Source: CAVXEF01 sp963827315 (GTDB lineage Bacteria > Planctomycetota > Phycisphaerae > Sedimentisphaerales > Anaerobacaceae). Taken from it: 64,000 nt of DNA. The stretch's first letter is position 1. Every line of letters starts with the position of its first letter. The position numbers and the translations under genes are program-made. The notes beneath the pieces were generated by a model. That model did not search any database. It was not told the origin of the DNA and worked only from the letters and a program-made list of their open reading frames with translations. This document shows, one piece after another, positions 55,721-63,418 of the stretch. The stretch spans positions 434,001-498,000 of the forward strand of contig CAWHAL010000002.1 in the NCBI GenBank assembly GCA_963827315.1, given 5' to 3'.

Positions 55721-57097
55721 TTACTCCGGCATTTTTTTCTTTTGCCTTGCCAATAGTATCTTTCCTGTTTTGATGTATCCTGTTATCTCGATGTTGGCCG
55801 GGCAGACGTAGCTGCAGCACCCGCACTCAGTACACGCATTAAGGTAGTAGCTTTCGGCCACATCCAGAAGATTATTTTTCACAGCGTGGGCTATTGTTGT
55901 CGGACTTAAGTTTTCCGGGCAGACTTCCACACATCTCCCGCAGCGGATGCACGCCGTTTGGCGCCTCGCGAACTTGGCGCCTCCGATTTGTTCTTTTGTT
56001 AATACCGTTATGGCACCGGCTGCCTTCGTGATTGGCGTACTCAAATCTGCCAGTGCTATTCCCATCATTGGCCCGCCGAGAATGACCTTTGCTGCCTTTT
56101 GGGTAATTCCTCCGCAGAATTCGATAAGCTCACCCACCGCTGTCCCAATCGCCGTATAGTAATTGCCAGGATTGGCGATTGCTTCGCCGGTAACCGTTAC
56201 CACCCTGTGGGTTAGTGGCTGCCCGTAGACAACCGCCTCCGCTATCGCCGCCGCCGTGCCCACATTTAACGCCACTACCCCAATCATTGGTGGAATACCG
56301 CCTGTGGGTACAGTCTTGTTCAGAATCGCTTTTATAAGTTGTCTTTCGCCGCCCTGTGGATATTTCGTCTTGACTGCGACAACTTTAATATCGTCGTTTC
56401 CGGAATTTCTCAGCGCTTCGCTCATAACCTTGATTGCCCGCGGCTTATTATCTTCGATGCCGATGAAGACCCGTGAGCAGCCGGCCGCCTTTCTGGCAAG
56501 TTTGACCCCGGCGATTATCTGGCCCGTCCACTCTAACATTATCCGGTAGTCGCACGTGATATATGGCTCGCACTCGCACCCGTTGATAATCAGTGTTTCT
56601 TTCGGCTGTTTCGGATTCGGCTCTATTTTTACTCTCGTCGGAAATCCAGCTCCTCCCATACCGACAAGACCTGCTTCGCGTACAGCCGTGCATATGTGTT
56701 CGACCGAGTATTTTTCTTCATCGAAATCGCCTGTGAATTTACCGCAGACTGGCTCTTTTGGTGGGTTATTTCCAGCGTCAGCTTCGATAATCACCGCTGG
56801 GCTTCGTCCGAGAACTGCGTGTGACTGCAGCGAGATTTCTTTTACTTTGCCGTTGATTGGCGAATGGACCGGAGCCGATACAAATGCGTCACTGTCGCCG
56901 ACTTTCTGTCCTGCCTGGACCTGGTCTCCCTTTTTTACTATCGGCTGGCAGACAGCCCCTGTATGTTGGCTGAGCATCACCGCAACCTGTTTTGTAGCAG
57001 GCCCCAGCCGAATCACACTTTTCTTTGTAAGCTCTTTACTTTGCGGCGGCTCTGTCCCGCCGCGAAAGGTATATTTACCCTTCACGCTGACTTCCAT
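55721..57097 (-). CDS. rnfC: Rnf complex subunit RnfC
   Basis: The 458-residue soluble subunit has the NADH/FMN-binding region (GMGGAGFPTRVK, INGCECEPYITCDYR) and two C-terminal 4Fe-4S sites (CIRCGRCVEVCP, CTECGCCSYVCP). It connects the Rnf complex with NAD. It is preceded after seven bases by a small Cys-containing membrane protein gene. Confidence 0.96.
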   Translation of the reverse strand: MEVSVKGKYTFRGGTEPPQSKELTKKSVIRLGPATKQVAVMLSQHTGAVCQPIVKKGDQVQAGQKVGDSDAFVSAPVHSPINGKVKEISLQSHAVLGRSPAVIIEADAGNNPPKEPVCGKFTGDFDEEKYSVEHICTAVREAGLVGMGGAGFPTRVKIEPNPKQPKETLIINGCECEPYITCDYRIMLEWTGQIIAGVKLARKAAGCSRVFIGIEDNKPRAIKVMSEALRNSGNDDIKVVAVKTKYPQGGERQLIKAILNKTVPTGGIPPMIGVVALNVGTAAAIAEAVVYGQPLTHRVVTVTGEAIANPGNYYTAIGTAVGELIEFCGGITQKAAKVILGGPMMGIALADLSTPITKAAGAITVLTKEQIGGAKFARRQTACIRCGRCVEVCPENLSPTTIAHAVKNNLLDVAESYYLNACTECGCCSYVCPANIEITGYIKTGKILLARQKKKMPE

Positions 57098-57104
57098 ATT
57101 TATT

Positions 57105-57410
57105 TTATTGTAGTTTGCGCTTCCTTTGGTGTTCGTAAACCGCTTTTGTAACTAATATGCACACAAAAGTCACTGACAAAGCGAGCAGGCAACTGATGGC
57201 TGTTTGCAGCGCCTTCGTATTTACCATCTTGGCTGAAATCCTTTCAAAGATTGCTAAAGACACAATGAAAACCACCAGCGGAACCAAAAAGGCGGCTACA
57301 GCCTTGAGAGCCACAGATGGCCCTTTGGCTTTGCCGAGCTCCTCGTAAATCTCTCGGCACTTATGTTTTTCGGGGCAGTAGCGACAAGACTCTGACTCTT
57401 GCTCGGCCAT
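57105..57410 (-). CDS. Small Cys-motif membrane protein at the head of the rnf operon
   Basis: The 101-residue product starts with ESESCRYCPEKHKCRE, a CX2CX5C set, then has two membrane helices (VAAFLVPLVVFIVSLAIFE, TAISCLLALSVTFVCILVT) and a basic tail. The location directly before rnfC suggests a role in Rnf assembly or redox control, similar in position to RseC-like proteins of other Rnf clusters. It could hold an iron-sulfur cluster or zinc. I do not assign a family. Confidence 0.7.
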   Translation of the reverse strand: MAEQESESCRYCPEKHKCREIYEELGKAKGPSVALKAVAAFLVPLVVFIVSLAIFERISAKMVNTKALQTAISCLLALSVTFVCILVTKAVYEHQRKRKLQ

Positions 57411-57442
57411 AATTTTTTATTACCATGAGGGGGTAAACTGGT

Positions 57443-57471
57443 TTTATAATGGATATTAGTTTCGTTTGCAA
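57443..57471 (-). promoter_or_regulatory. Promoter of the rnf operon
   Basis: On the minus strand TTGCAA (57471-57466) and TATAAA (57448-57443) are 17 bases apart. The first gene starts 33 bases downstream of the -10 box. A dispersed CCTGAGC..GTCGAAGGG repeat lies upstream (57547-57590). Confidence 0.6.
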
Positions 57472-57546
57472 ATAAAAAATTTTTGTACTCAACTTCTGAT
57501 TAGTCCATCGGTTTGCTCACCGGGTTTGTTTAACCCACAGGCTTGC

Positions 57547-57590
57547 CCTGAGCGGATTTATACTGAGCGGAGTCGAAGTAGTCGAAGGGT
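57547..57590. repeat. Dispersed CCTGAGC..GTCGAAGG repeat
   Basis: The segment holds CCTGAGCGGA, CTGAGCGGAGTCGAAG and GTCGAAGGG. Related copies lie at 35799-35832, 36884-36925, 60470-60525, 61985-62020 and, reversed, 63749-63772, all outside genes. Confidence 0.75.
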
Positions 57591-57615
57591 TTATCCGGGG
57601 GGTTGTTGTTTACTC

Positions 57616-58128
57616 TCAAAACTGCCACTTCTCATAGCACAGGATTTTCTTGATTGGCTCACGGCTCTTTTTCGCCGGCTTGTCAGCAGGATAACCAAGC
57701 GCCATCAGCTCAATTATTGCAATATCGGATGGAATGCCCAGCGCAGCTCTTATTTCTTCCGGCTTAAATGACCCTATCCAGCAGGTTCCAAGACCCAGCT
57801 CGACTGCTTGCAGTGCGATATGTTCCAGCGCGATACTGACGTCGATAGGCCCAATCGCCTGCCCGCATCGCATCACGTCATTGCTGTTGCTGCAGGCGAC
57901 TATGATTGCCGCAGCCTTTTCGAAAACCTCCGGCTTGTTGGTGTATTTGGCGATTCTTTGCCGCGTTGTTCTGTCCGTTACTGCCACGAAACGCCAGTCC
58001 TGCTTATTCATCGCCGACGGTGCCAATCGCGCTGACTCGAAGATTTGCTCCAGTTTTTCCCGCTCTATTGGCCTTTGTTCGTATGACCGGCAGGCATATC
58101 TTTTGTGAATAGCTTCAGATACCGTCAT
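57616..58128 (-). CDS. Nitroreductase-family protein
   Basis: The 170 residues have the FMN-binding pattern of small nitroreductases: RYACRSYEQRPIEREKLEQI, ARLAPSAMNKQDWRF, ALEHIALQAVELGLGTCWIG and MALGYPADKP. It probably reduces quinones or nitro compounds with NAD(P)H; the substrate is unknown. It stands alone between repeat-rich gaps. Confidence 0.92.
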   Translation of the reverse strand: MTVSEAIHKRYACRSYEQRPIEREKLEQIFESARLAPSAMNKQDWRFVAVTDRTTRQRIAKYTNKPEVFEKAAAIIVACSNSNDVMRCGQAIGPIDVSIALEHIALQAVELGLGTCWIGSFKPEEIRAALGIPSDIAIIELMALGYPADKPAKKSREPIKKILCYEKWQF

Positions 58129-58197
58129 AAAACCACCTCGACTTCCTTTATCTGCAATCGCCGTCGCAAATACTTGTGTTTAATACTTTTGTTTAGC

Positions 58198-58279
58198 GGT
58201 CGCCGGCACGGCGACCTTGTCATTCCGTGCTCGACACGGAATCCATTTTCTGTCATTCTGAGCGCAGCGAAGAATCTCA
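58198..58279. repeat. GC hairpin and TCATTCTGAGCG repeat
   Basis: GGTCGCCG-GCA-CGGCGACC (58198-58216) is a perfect hairpin. At 58252-58279 stands TCATTCTGAGCGCAGCGAAG plus AATCTC, an element known from intergenic DNA of several unrelated bacteria. The similar hairpin CGTCGCCG-GAA-CGGCGACG recurs at 60432-60450. Confidence 0.7.
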
Positions 58280-58331
58280 ACCAATAGTAAATTGTCACTA
58301 ATAAATAGTCAATTGCCTCGTCTTGCCAATT

Positions 58332-58355
58332 AAAAAAGGCCGGGCTAAACCGGCC
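58332..58355 (-). terminator. Intrinsic terminator of the sigma/anti-sigma operon
   Basis: Read on the minus strand, GGCCGG and CCGGCC pair around a six-base loop (58355-58338) and a run of six T follows (58337-58332). It lies 36 bases after the anti-sigma gene. Confidence 0.8.
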
Positions 58356-58390
58356 CAGCCTTCATCAGACAGTGCATAGTTATATTTATG

Positions 58391-59692
58391 TTATTTCGGC
58401 AAATCCTCAGGTGCTGTTTCCCGTACACTTAAATCGCCATAAATAACACGGTAATTTGTCGACTCTTTTGGACGATACCAGAATATTGCTTTTTCCGCGT
58501 CGCCGAGTTTTACGCCGCTGCCTGTGTATCGATAATCCACACCTTTTGGAGCCATTTGCTGAAAGAACGCCATTCCTTTTCCAAATGTCATACCGAGTTT
58601 TGTCCCCTCTTCTTCTGAAGCACCCGATTGGTCGATTTTTTCGCAAACCAAAGAAATTGTTTTGAGGTAATCTTCAACACTTAGGGTTTCAGGGAAACTG
58701 CCGTCCAGAAGATATTGGGCCCATATACGCAGACTTTCAATAAAATCCTGTTCGGTAAGTTTGTTCATATTTCCTTCGGTTTTTCGCAGCGTATAGCCTG
58801 CCGGCACTTCCATACTGACCAGCGACTCATCTACAGGCACATCAAATTCTATGTTCTTGACGATATAAAGTGTCTGTCCAAATCGAAGCTCTATCCTTAT
58901 CGGCTGCGCCGTTTGGGGGTCGGCCCAGATTGTTACTTCTTCATTATGTCCTTTAGTCTGAAAACCAATGGACTTGAGCCCTTCAATATTTTTCTCACCA
59001 AGTTCCTGAATCGGCATTTCTTTTAAATCCAAAATTGTCCTGCGGACAAATTCTGTGAAGTCTTTAGTTCCTGCCCAAAGCGGTCCATTAAAATCAATAT
59101 ACATAGCGGCTCTGCTTTCTGGTACCAGGGTAAGTATTTTGGCGCTGTTTATGTCGAGTATCATAATTGTGCTCATATTTGAGAACGTTCTTCGGATTTT
59201 ATCGTCAGCAACTATATCGTGAATGACCGGCCCCTTTTCTTCATCGCCGACAATAAAATCAAAAATCATTGTTCTTGCGTTCATTATCGGTTTGATAACA
59301 TCCGCGAAGGTTACATTTGCCTCAAAGGGGTTGCCAATAAAATGTGTGCCAATAATCGCCGCTGCTATAACCGCCGCAGCGACTGCAAATTTTGTTATTC
59401 TGCTTTTCATAATTATTCTCCAAACCTGGAGCGGACGACTAATTCCGTCAGCCCGTTTTAATCTTTGATTTTGTTCACGAACGATTCGATTGAACACTGC
59501 ATTTTCGAAATCAGCCGATTGCCGGCTTTTGCCGTCGGAGGTCATCCGTTGCCCAAGGATAGTTAACTCATCCAGCTCAGCCTGACACCGCACACAATCT
59601 CTAATATGTGCTTCGATTGCTTGTTTCTGCCCATCAGGCAAAAGGCCCTCGATATATTCAACGAGTTTTTCTTGGCATTCTGTGCAATTCAT
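58391..59692 (-). CDS. Zinc-finger anti-sigma factor with LolA-like outer domain
   Basis: The protein has a cytoplasmic anti-sigma zinc finger (HIRDCVRCQ, HX3CX2C), one membrane helix (AVAAAVIAAAIIGTHFIG near 105) and a large extracytoplasmic part (about 120-430) that resembles LolA/MucB-type lipid-binding folds (VTIWADPQTAQPIRIEL). It should hold the ECF sigma factor until a signal outside releases it. ATG 59692 has AGAGGTG at good spacing; the GTG at 59710 is less likely. The sigma gene ends 18 bases upstream. Confidence 0.85.
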   Translation of the reverse strand: MNCTECQEKLVEYIEGLLPDGQKQAIEAHIRDCVRCQAELDELTILGQRMTSDGKSRQSADFENAVFNRIVREQNQRLKRADGISRPLQVWRIIMKSRITKFAVAAAVIAAAIIGTHFIGNPFEANVTFADVIKPIMNARTMIFDFIVGDEEKGPVIHDIVADDKIRRTFSNMSTIMILDINSAKILTLVPESRAAMYIDFNGPLWAGTKDFTEFVRRTILDLKEMPIQELGEKNIEGLKSIGFQTKGHNEEVTIWADPQTAQPIRIELRFGQTLYIVKNIEFDVPVDESLVSMEVPAGYTLRKTEGNMNKLTEQDFIESLRIWAQYLLDGSFPETLSVEDYLKTISLVCEKIDQSGASEEEGTKLGMTFGKGMAFFQQMAPKGVDYRYTGSGVKLGDAEKAIFWYRPKESTNYRVIYGDLSVRETAPEDLPK

Positions 59693-59710
59693 CTTTGCAC
59701 CTCTTTCCAC

Positions 59711-60241
59711 TTATTTTTTCTGTTTTTCAAGCAATAGGCGTAATTCCGAATAGGCTCTTGAGAGTGTTTTGGTTACCGTGCCGAGCGGCATATCGAGATT
59801 TCCAGCTATTTGTTGACAGGATTGATTGGCATAGAATCTCAGCAGAAGTATTTCCCTGTAAGAATCAGGCAGGTCTGCAAATGCCTTTGCCAGCTCGAAA
59901 TCGCCCTGTCCCTTTTGCTCACACTCCTGCTGCTGGGAAAAATGTTCCACATCAATATACTGGTTTCTATCTCTCATTTTATCTTTCCATTGTTCTTTCG
60001 CTACCCGGCTGGCGATACCAAGCAGCCACGGATAAAAAGACTCGCGCTTTTTCAGTTCTGACAGGCCGAAATACGCCCGAACGAAAGTTTCCTGAGATGC
60101 CTCTTCAGCGTCGGTTTGATTGCCTGTTTTGCCTGCCAGATAAGCCGTCAGTGCTGTTTGATACCGCCGAATAAGCCAGCGAAACTCATCCGGCTGGCCG
60201 TCTAAACACCGCTCGATATAGTATTGGTCACTTTCAGCCAT
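59711..60241 (-). CDS. ECF-type RNA polymerase sigma factor
   Basis: The 176-residue protein has sigma region 2 (EFRWLIRRYQTALTAYLAG, DAEEASQETFVRAYFGL) and region 4 (LPDSYREILLLRFYANQSCQ, LDMPLGTVTKTLSRAYSELR). It likely activates its own operon and envelope genes upon a signal sensed by the anti-sigma factor. The ATG at 60241 follows GAGGTG, whereas the GTG at 60247 lies inside that ribosome-binding site. A terminator-like hairpin lies 70-105 bases upstream in the leader direction. Confidence 0.94.
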   Translation of the reverse strand: MAESDQYYIERCLDGQPDEFRWLIRRYQTALTAYLAGKTGNQTDAEEASQETFVRAYFGLSELKKRESFYPWLLGIASRVAKEQWKDKMRDRNQYIDVEHFSQQQECEQKGQGDFELAKAFADLPDSYREILLLRFYANQSCQQIAGNLDMPLGTVTKTLSRAYSELRLLLEKQKK

Positions 60242-60311
60242 TGGCACCTCAAAAGCCTTCGAGAATCCGAATCCTCATTATATAGTGCAGAATAAGACGA
60301 TTTTGCGACAG

Positions 60312-60346
60312 AAAAAAATAAAAAAAGCCCTCCGGCCTGCCGGGGG
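60312..60346 (-). terminator. Terminator-like hairpin in front of the sigma factor gene
   Basis: On the minus strand CCC-CCGGC/GCCGG-GGG forms a strong stem with a two-base loop (60346-60328), followed by TTTTTTTATTTTTTT. No minus-strand gene lies upstream that it could end. It may be an attenuator in the sigma leader, or belong to a repeat. Confidence 0.6.
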
Positions 60347-60644
60347 TTCTTGTATGTTTACCCGTCCGCCGGCACGGCAGACTTCCACCTCGGTTAGCCC
60401 CGTCATCCCCGTATGACGGGGTTTGTTTAGCCGTCGCCGGAACGGCGACGCAATGTCATTGCGATCGCACCTGTCCTGAGCAAAGCCTGCGGTGAGCGCA
60501 GTCGAACCGTCGAAGGGTCGAAGGATTTATGTTGGGGGTCCAAATCCGAAATCGCAAATCAAAAATAATAAATCGTTTCCGCCTCGACAATCCGGAATTT
60601 GTCGAAATTCGGTAGGTTTTTCTGCTTTATACTTAAGGTAAATT
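60347..60644. other. Intergenic region with GC hairpins and dispersed repeats
   Basis: No gene is seen. Perfect hairpins lie at 60398-60421 (CCCCGTCAT..ATGACGGGG, followed by TTTGTTT) and 60432-60450. A CCTGAGC..GTCGAAGG repeat lies at 60470-60525, followed by an AT-rich AATCCGAAATCGCAAATC run. Confidence 0.65.
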
Positions 60645-60659
60645 ATGGTATAATACCAT
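60645..60659 (+). promoter_or_regulatory. Palindromic -10 region of the second PEP-CTERM gene
   Basis: ATGGTAT-A-ATACCAT is a perfect inverted repeat that contains the -10 box TATAAT (60649-60654). No good -35 is seen, which suits an activator-dependent or repressible promoter. A CTCC/GGAG hairpin follows before the ribosome-binding site. Confidence 0.5.
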
Positions 60660-60710
60660 CAACTTGGAGAAGACCTCCGATTAGAGGAGCTTAAAGGAGG
60701 AGGAGAAGAG

Positions 60711-61244
60711 ATGAGAGCCAAATCTATTATTCTGCTGGCGTTTTTCCTGCCATCGGCCTGCCTGGCTGATTCCATCGACTTTTACACTGACGGCGTCATC
60801 CAGGATGGCAACGCCTACAACGTCGTTAGGCTCTTCGACGACGCAACTGTCAATATGACCGGCGGGGTAATCATGACCTACCTTGAATTATTTAACACCA
60901 GCACTTTTAATGCTTATGGCGGTTCAATGGGTGGCGCATCGAGTATTAGGTTATTCGATTCATCCGTGGTCAATCTTCGGAAATTGGAAGTCGGTGAGGC
61001 TTATGGTTGGCCCACCACTATCATAGAATTAGCGGGTGAAGGCGGTACACAACAAATAAATTTTTATGGGTATGGTTTTTATTACGATAATTATGGGTTG
61101 AATGGTTATTGGTCGGATGGGAGTAAGTTTATTTTTGGGATACGCGACGCAGAGACACAGTCAGCCCTTGTATTTCACGAGGTCCCTGAGCCGGCGACAC
61201 TCCTTCTGATAAGTTTAGGGGGACTTCTTTTAAGGAAGTGGTAA
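60711..61244 (+). CDS. PEP-CTERM protein
   Basis: A signal peptide (MRAKSIILLAFFLPSACLA) precedes a beta-rich, Asn/Gly-rich region with repeats around VRLFDDATVNMTGGV and IRLFDSSVVNLRKLEV, similar to autotransporter-like or PEP-CTERM passengers. The end VPEPATLLLISLGGLLLRKW is a PEP-CTERM signal for exosortase processing. AAAGGAGGAGG precedes the ATG. It is divergent from the ECF sigma operon, which could regulate it. Confidence 0.88.
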   Translation: MRAKSIILLAFFLPSACLADSIDFYTDGVIQDGNAYNVVRLFDDATVNMTGGVIMTYLELFNTSTFNAYGGSMGGASSIRLFDSSVVNLRKLEVGEAYGWPTTIIELAGEGGTQQINFYGYGFYYDNYGLNGYWSDGSKFIFGIRDAETQSALVFHEVPEPATLLLISLGGLLLRKW

Positions 61245-61674
61245 GAGAAAATCGCCCAACTTTACGGAGCATAGCGGAGTCCCCAGAATGTCTCTATCTG
61301 GGGTCCAGATTTTTTCGTAGCGTAGCGCAGATCCTCGTAGCGAAGCGAAGATCCCCGAGTGCTGCTACTTAGGCTAAGAACAGGGGACCCAAACTGCCCC
61401 CATTCTCAAAACCATGATTCTTAAAGCACTACATTAGTATGTATGCATATACTAATATGCTTTCTTGCGCTAGGTGGTATCGCCGCCTACTGAAATTTTC
61501 CCAAAGATATTACCGTGTCAATCCGTGTCTAAAAAATTCTCTGTGTTCTCGGTGCTCTCTGTGGCTAAAAGCTATGAACCAAAAACACTTGCGCGTTTGT
61601 GACCAATTTCTCTGTGAACTACGAACCAAAAATTCTCTGTGTCCTTTGTGCCTTTGTCACTTTGCCCCTTCGCG
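61245..61674. other. Intergenic repeat-rich region
   Basis: No gene is seen. CGTAGCG(A/C)AGCG words at 61315-61350 and TTCTCTGTG(T/G) words at 61530-61645 (for example CTGTGTTCTCGGTGCTCTCT) are dispersed-repeat types. Frames reading through them show only repeat-derived peptides. Confidence 0.55.
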
Positions 61675-61843
61675 CCGCGCAAATTCGCGCAAGGGGGTAC
61701 ATCAATCACTGTCCAAAACGCACCAATTTCTTGCAATTTTTGCAAATTTTTTGAAATTTTTACGAATTTTTGCAAATTTCTTACAATTTTTTGCACTTTT
61801 TTCGCTCAACTTGCGCGTTTGATGCGAAATTTTCGACGTGTTT
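61675..61843 (+). repeat. Left arm of a 169-bp inverted repeat around panB
   Basis: The reverse complement of this segment matches 63250-63418 at 160 of 169 positions by hand alignment, without gaps. It is made of GCAAATTT/TTGCGCG words. Between the arms lie the RNA/terminator structures at 62033-62134 and panB. Confidence 0.88.
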
Positions 61844-62032
61844 GCACAGTGTTTCTCTGTAGTTGACAGGTCATCCCTGCTGGTCTGAATGGCTGTGAGG
61901 ATGCCCCCAATGTCGCCTATCTTAACAGCGAAACACCGAGGAAAATCATCTTGTCTATTTTAACAACCCCGCCTCGTGGTGAGCCTGCCTGCCCTGAGCA
62001 TTGTCGAAGGGTCGAAGTGCCGAATCCACAGT

Positions 62033-62134
62033 AAAAAAAGCCAGATTCCTAACAACAGAATCTGGCTTCGGAGGAGGGTGATGAAAAGCTTATGGAATTA
62101 GTGCCGATAGGTATTAGCACCCTCAGCCTTTTTT
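62033..62134. ncRNA. Candidate structured RNA or back-to-back terminators
   Basis: AAGCCAGATTC and GAATCTGGCTT form a perfect 11-bp stem (62038-62068) with seven A before it, a minus-strand terminator shape. Then GAGGGTG/CACCCTC (62074-62080, 62118-62124) encloses a 7-bp stem TAGTGCC/GGTATTA with a GATA tetraloop, followed by six T (62129-62134), a plus-strand terminator. The plus structure is more elaborate than a simple terminator. No known RNA family was recognised, and no promoter is clear upstream. Confidence 0.5.
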
Positions 62135-62293
62135 GTCCTCTCATATATTTTCGAACACCCTGCCCCGAATTCTTTAATTAAAAAAAGCATTTTTTCAGCC
62201 GGCAATCAAGTTTATTTTTGGAAAAAATATCGAATTTTGTTCTGTTTTCTTGAAAATACGCAGATTTAGCCTGAAAACCCGGTTATTTTACGC

Positions 62294-62322
62294 TTGATAA
62301 CATAGTTTTGTTCTTATATATT
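62294..62322 (+). promoter_or_regulatory. Sigma70-type promoter of panB
   Basis: TTGATA (62294-62299) and TATATT (62317-62322) are 17 bases apart. The ATG follows 43 bases later. Confidence 0.7.
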
Positions 62323-62365
62323 AACCAAAAATCTGTTATATTTCTCGCTTCTCAGGGAAAGCTTT

Positions 62366-63220
62366 ATGGACACTCAAATTACGATTGCAGATTTGGTAGC
62401 AGCCAAAGCTGCGAACCGCAGGATTGTAGCCGTCAGTTGTTATGACTACACCACCGCCCGGCTTGCGGCCCAGGCCGATGTGGATATGATACTGGTGGGT
62501 GACTCAGCGGCCCAGGTTATGCTGGGTTTTGACTCGACTCTGCCGGCCACGATGGATTTTATGGTTGCGATAACCGCTGCCGTCCGTCGTGGGGCCCCGA
62601 ATGTCTGCCTCGTAGCCGATATGCCTTTCCTATCTTACCAGACAGGGTTAGCTGAGGCGGTAAAAAATGCGGGGCGCTTTGCTATCGAGGCTGGCGCACA
62701 GGTAATCAAAATCGAGGCCAGCAGCGCGTATCTGGAGACAATTAAAGCAGTTAGCGATGCCGGTATGGCGGTGATGGCTCATATCGGAATAAGGCCGCAA
62801 AGTATCAGCAAAATAGGCAAATTCAAGGCTGAAGCCACCACGGCTCAGATGGGGCTGGAGTTGATAAGTCTTGCCGAGCAAATGGTTAATAACGGTGCGA
62901 GTCTGCTTTTAGTTGAGGGCGCAGCGGCAGAGGCGGCTGAGATTATCACGCAGCGCAGCGAAGTGCCGGTGATTGGCTGCGGGTCCGGGCTGGGCTGCGA
63001 CGGCCAGATACTGATTGCCCCCGATATCTTGGGGCTAACGCAGGGGCCAAGTCCCAAATTTGCAAAAAGTTACGGCAATCTGGCTGATGCAGTAATCGAG
63101 GCCTTCAGGCAGTACAGCAGTGAGGTCAGGGGCGGACAGTATCCGGACAAGGAGCACAGCTACCATATGAAAGCCGGTGAAATTGAGCAGTTGAAGGAGT
63201 TGTTAAAAGATAAATTTTGA
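62366..63220 (+). CDS. panB: Ketopantoate hydroxymethyltransferase (PanB), divergent
   Basis: The 284-residue TIM-barrel protein keeps the metal ligands of PanB: Asp in LVGDSAAQVMLG, Asp in ADMPFLSY, Glu in VIKIEASS, and a Glu in LLVEGAAAEAAEII. It makes ketopantoate for CoA synthesis. Some conserved pieces differ: AHIGIRPQ for the usual GHxGLTPQ, and GKFKAEAT for GGYKVQGR. A specialised paralogue cannot be excluded. A good promoter stands upstream. The gene lies alone between inverted repeat arms. Confidence 0.88.
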   Translation: MDTQITIADLVAAKAANRRIVAVSCYDYTTARLAAQADVDMILVGDSAAQVMLGFDSTLPATMDFMVAITAAVRRGAPNVCLVADMPFLSYQTGLAEAVKNAGRFAIEAGAQVIKIEASSAYLETIKAVSDAGMAVMAHIGIRPQSISKIGKFKAEATTAQMGLELISLAEQMVNNGASLLLVEGAAAEAAEIITQRSEVPVIGCGSGLGCDGQILIAPDILGLTQGPSPKFAKSYGNLADAVIEAFRQYSSEVRGGQYPDKEHSYHMKAGEIEQLKELLKDKF

Positions 63221-63249
63221 CTGACGGATAGGCGGTTGGGGGGTTAGGT

Positions 63250-63418
63250 AAACACGTCGAAAATTTCGCATCAAGTGCGCAAGTTGAGCGAAAAAAGTGC
63301 AAAAAATTGTAAGAAATTTGCAAAAATTCGTAAAAATTTCAAGAAATTTGCAAAAATTTCAAAAAATTGGTGCGTTTTGGACCACGATTGAAGTACCCCC
63401 TTGCGCGAATTTGCGCGG
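63250..63418 (-). repeat. Right arm of the 169-bp inverted repeat
   Basis: The arm starts 30 bases after panB and matches the reverse complement of 61675-61843 with nine mismatches. Four differences lie within the stretch 63388-63401 or nearby, two others at the TCAAGTGCGC word. Confidence 0.88.

Noticed and set aside
61439..61866. Cys- and Phe-rich frames on both strands
   Set aside because: They arise from TTCTCTGTG words and from the inverted repeat arm.
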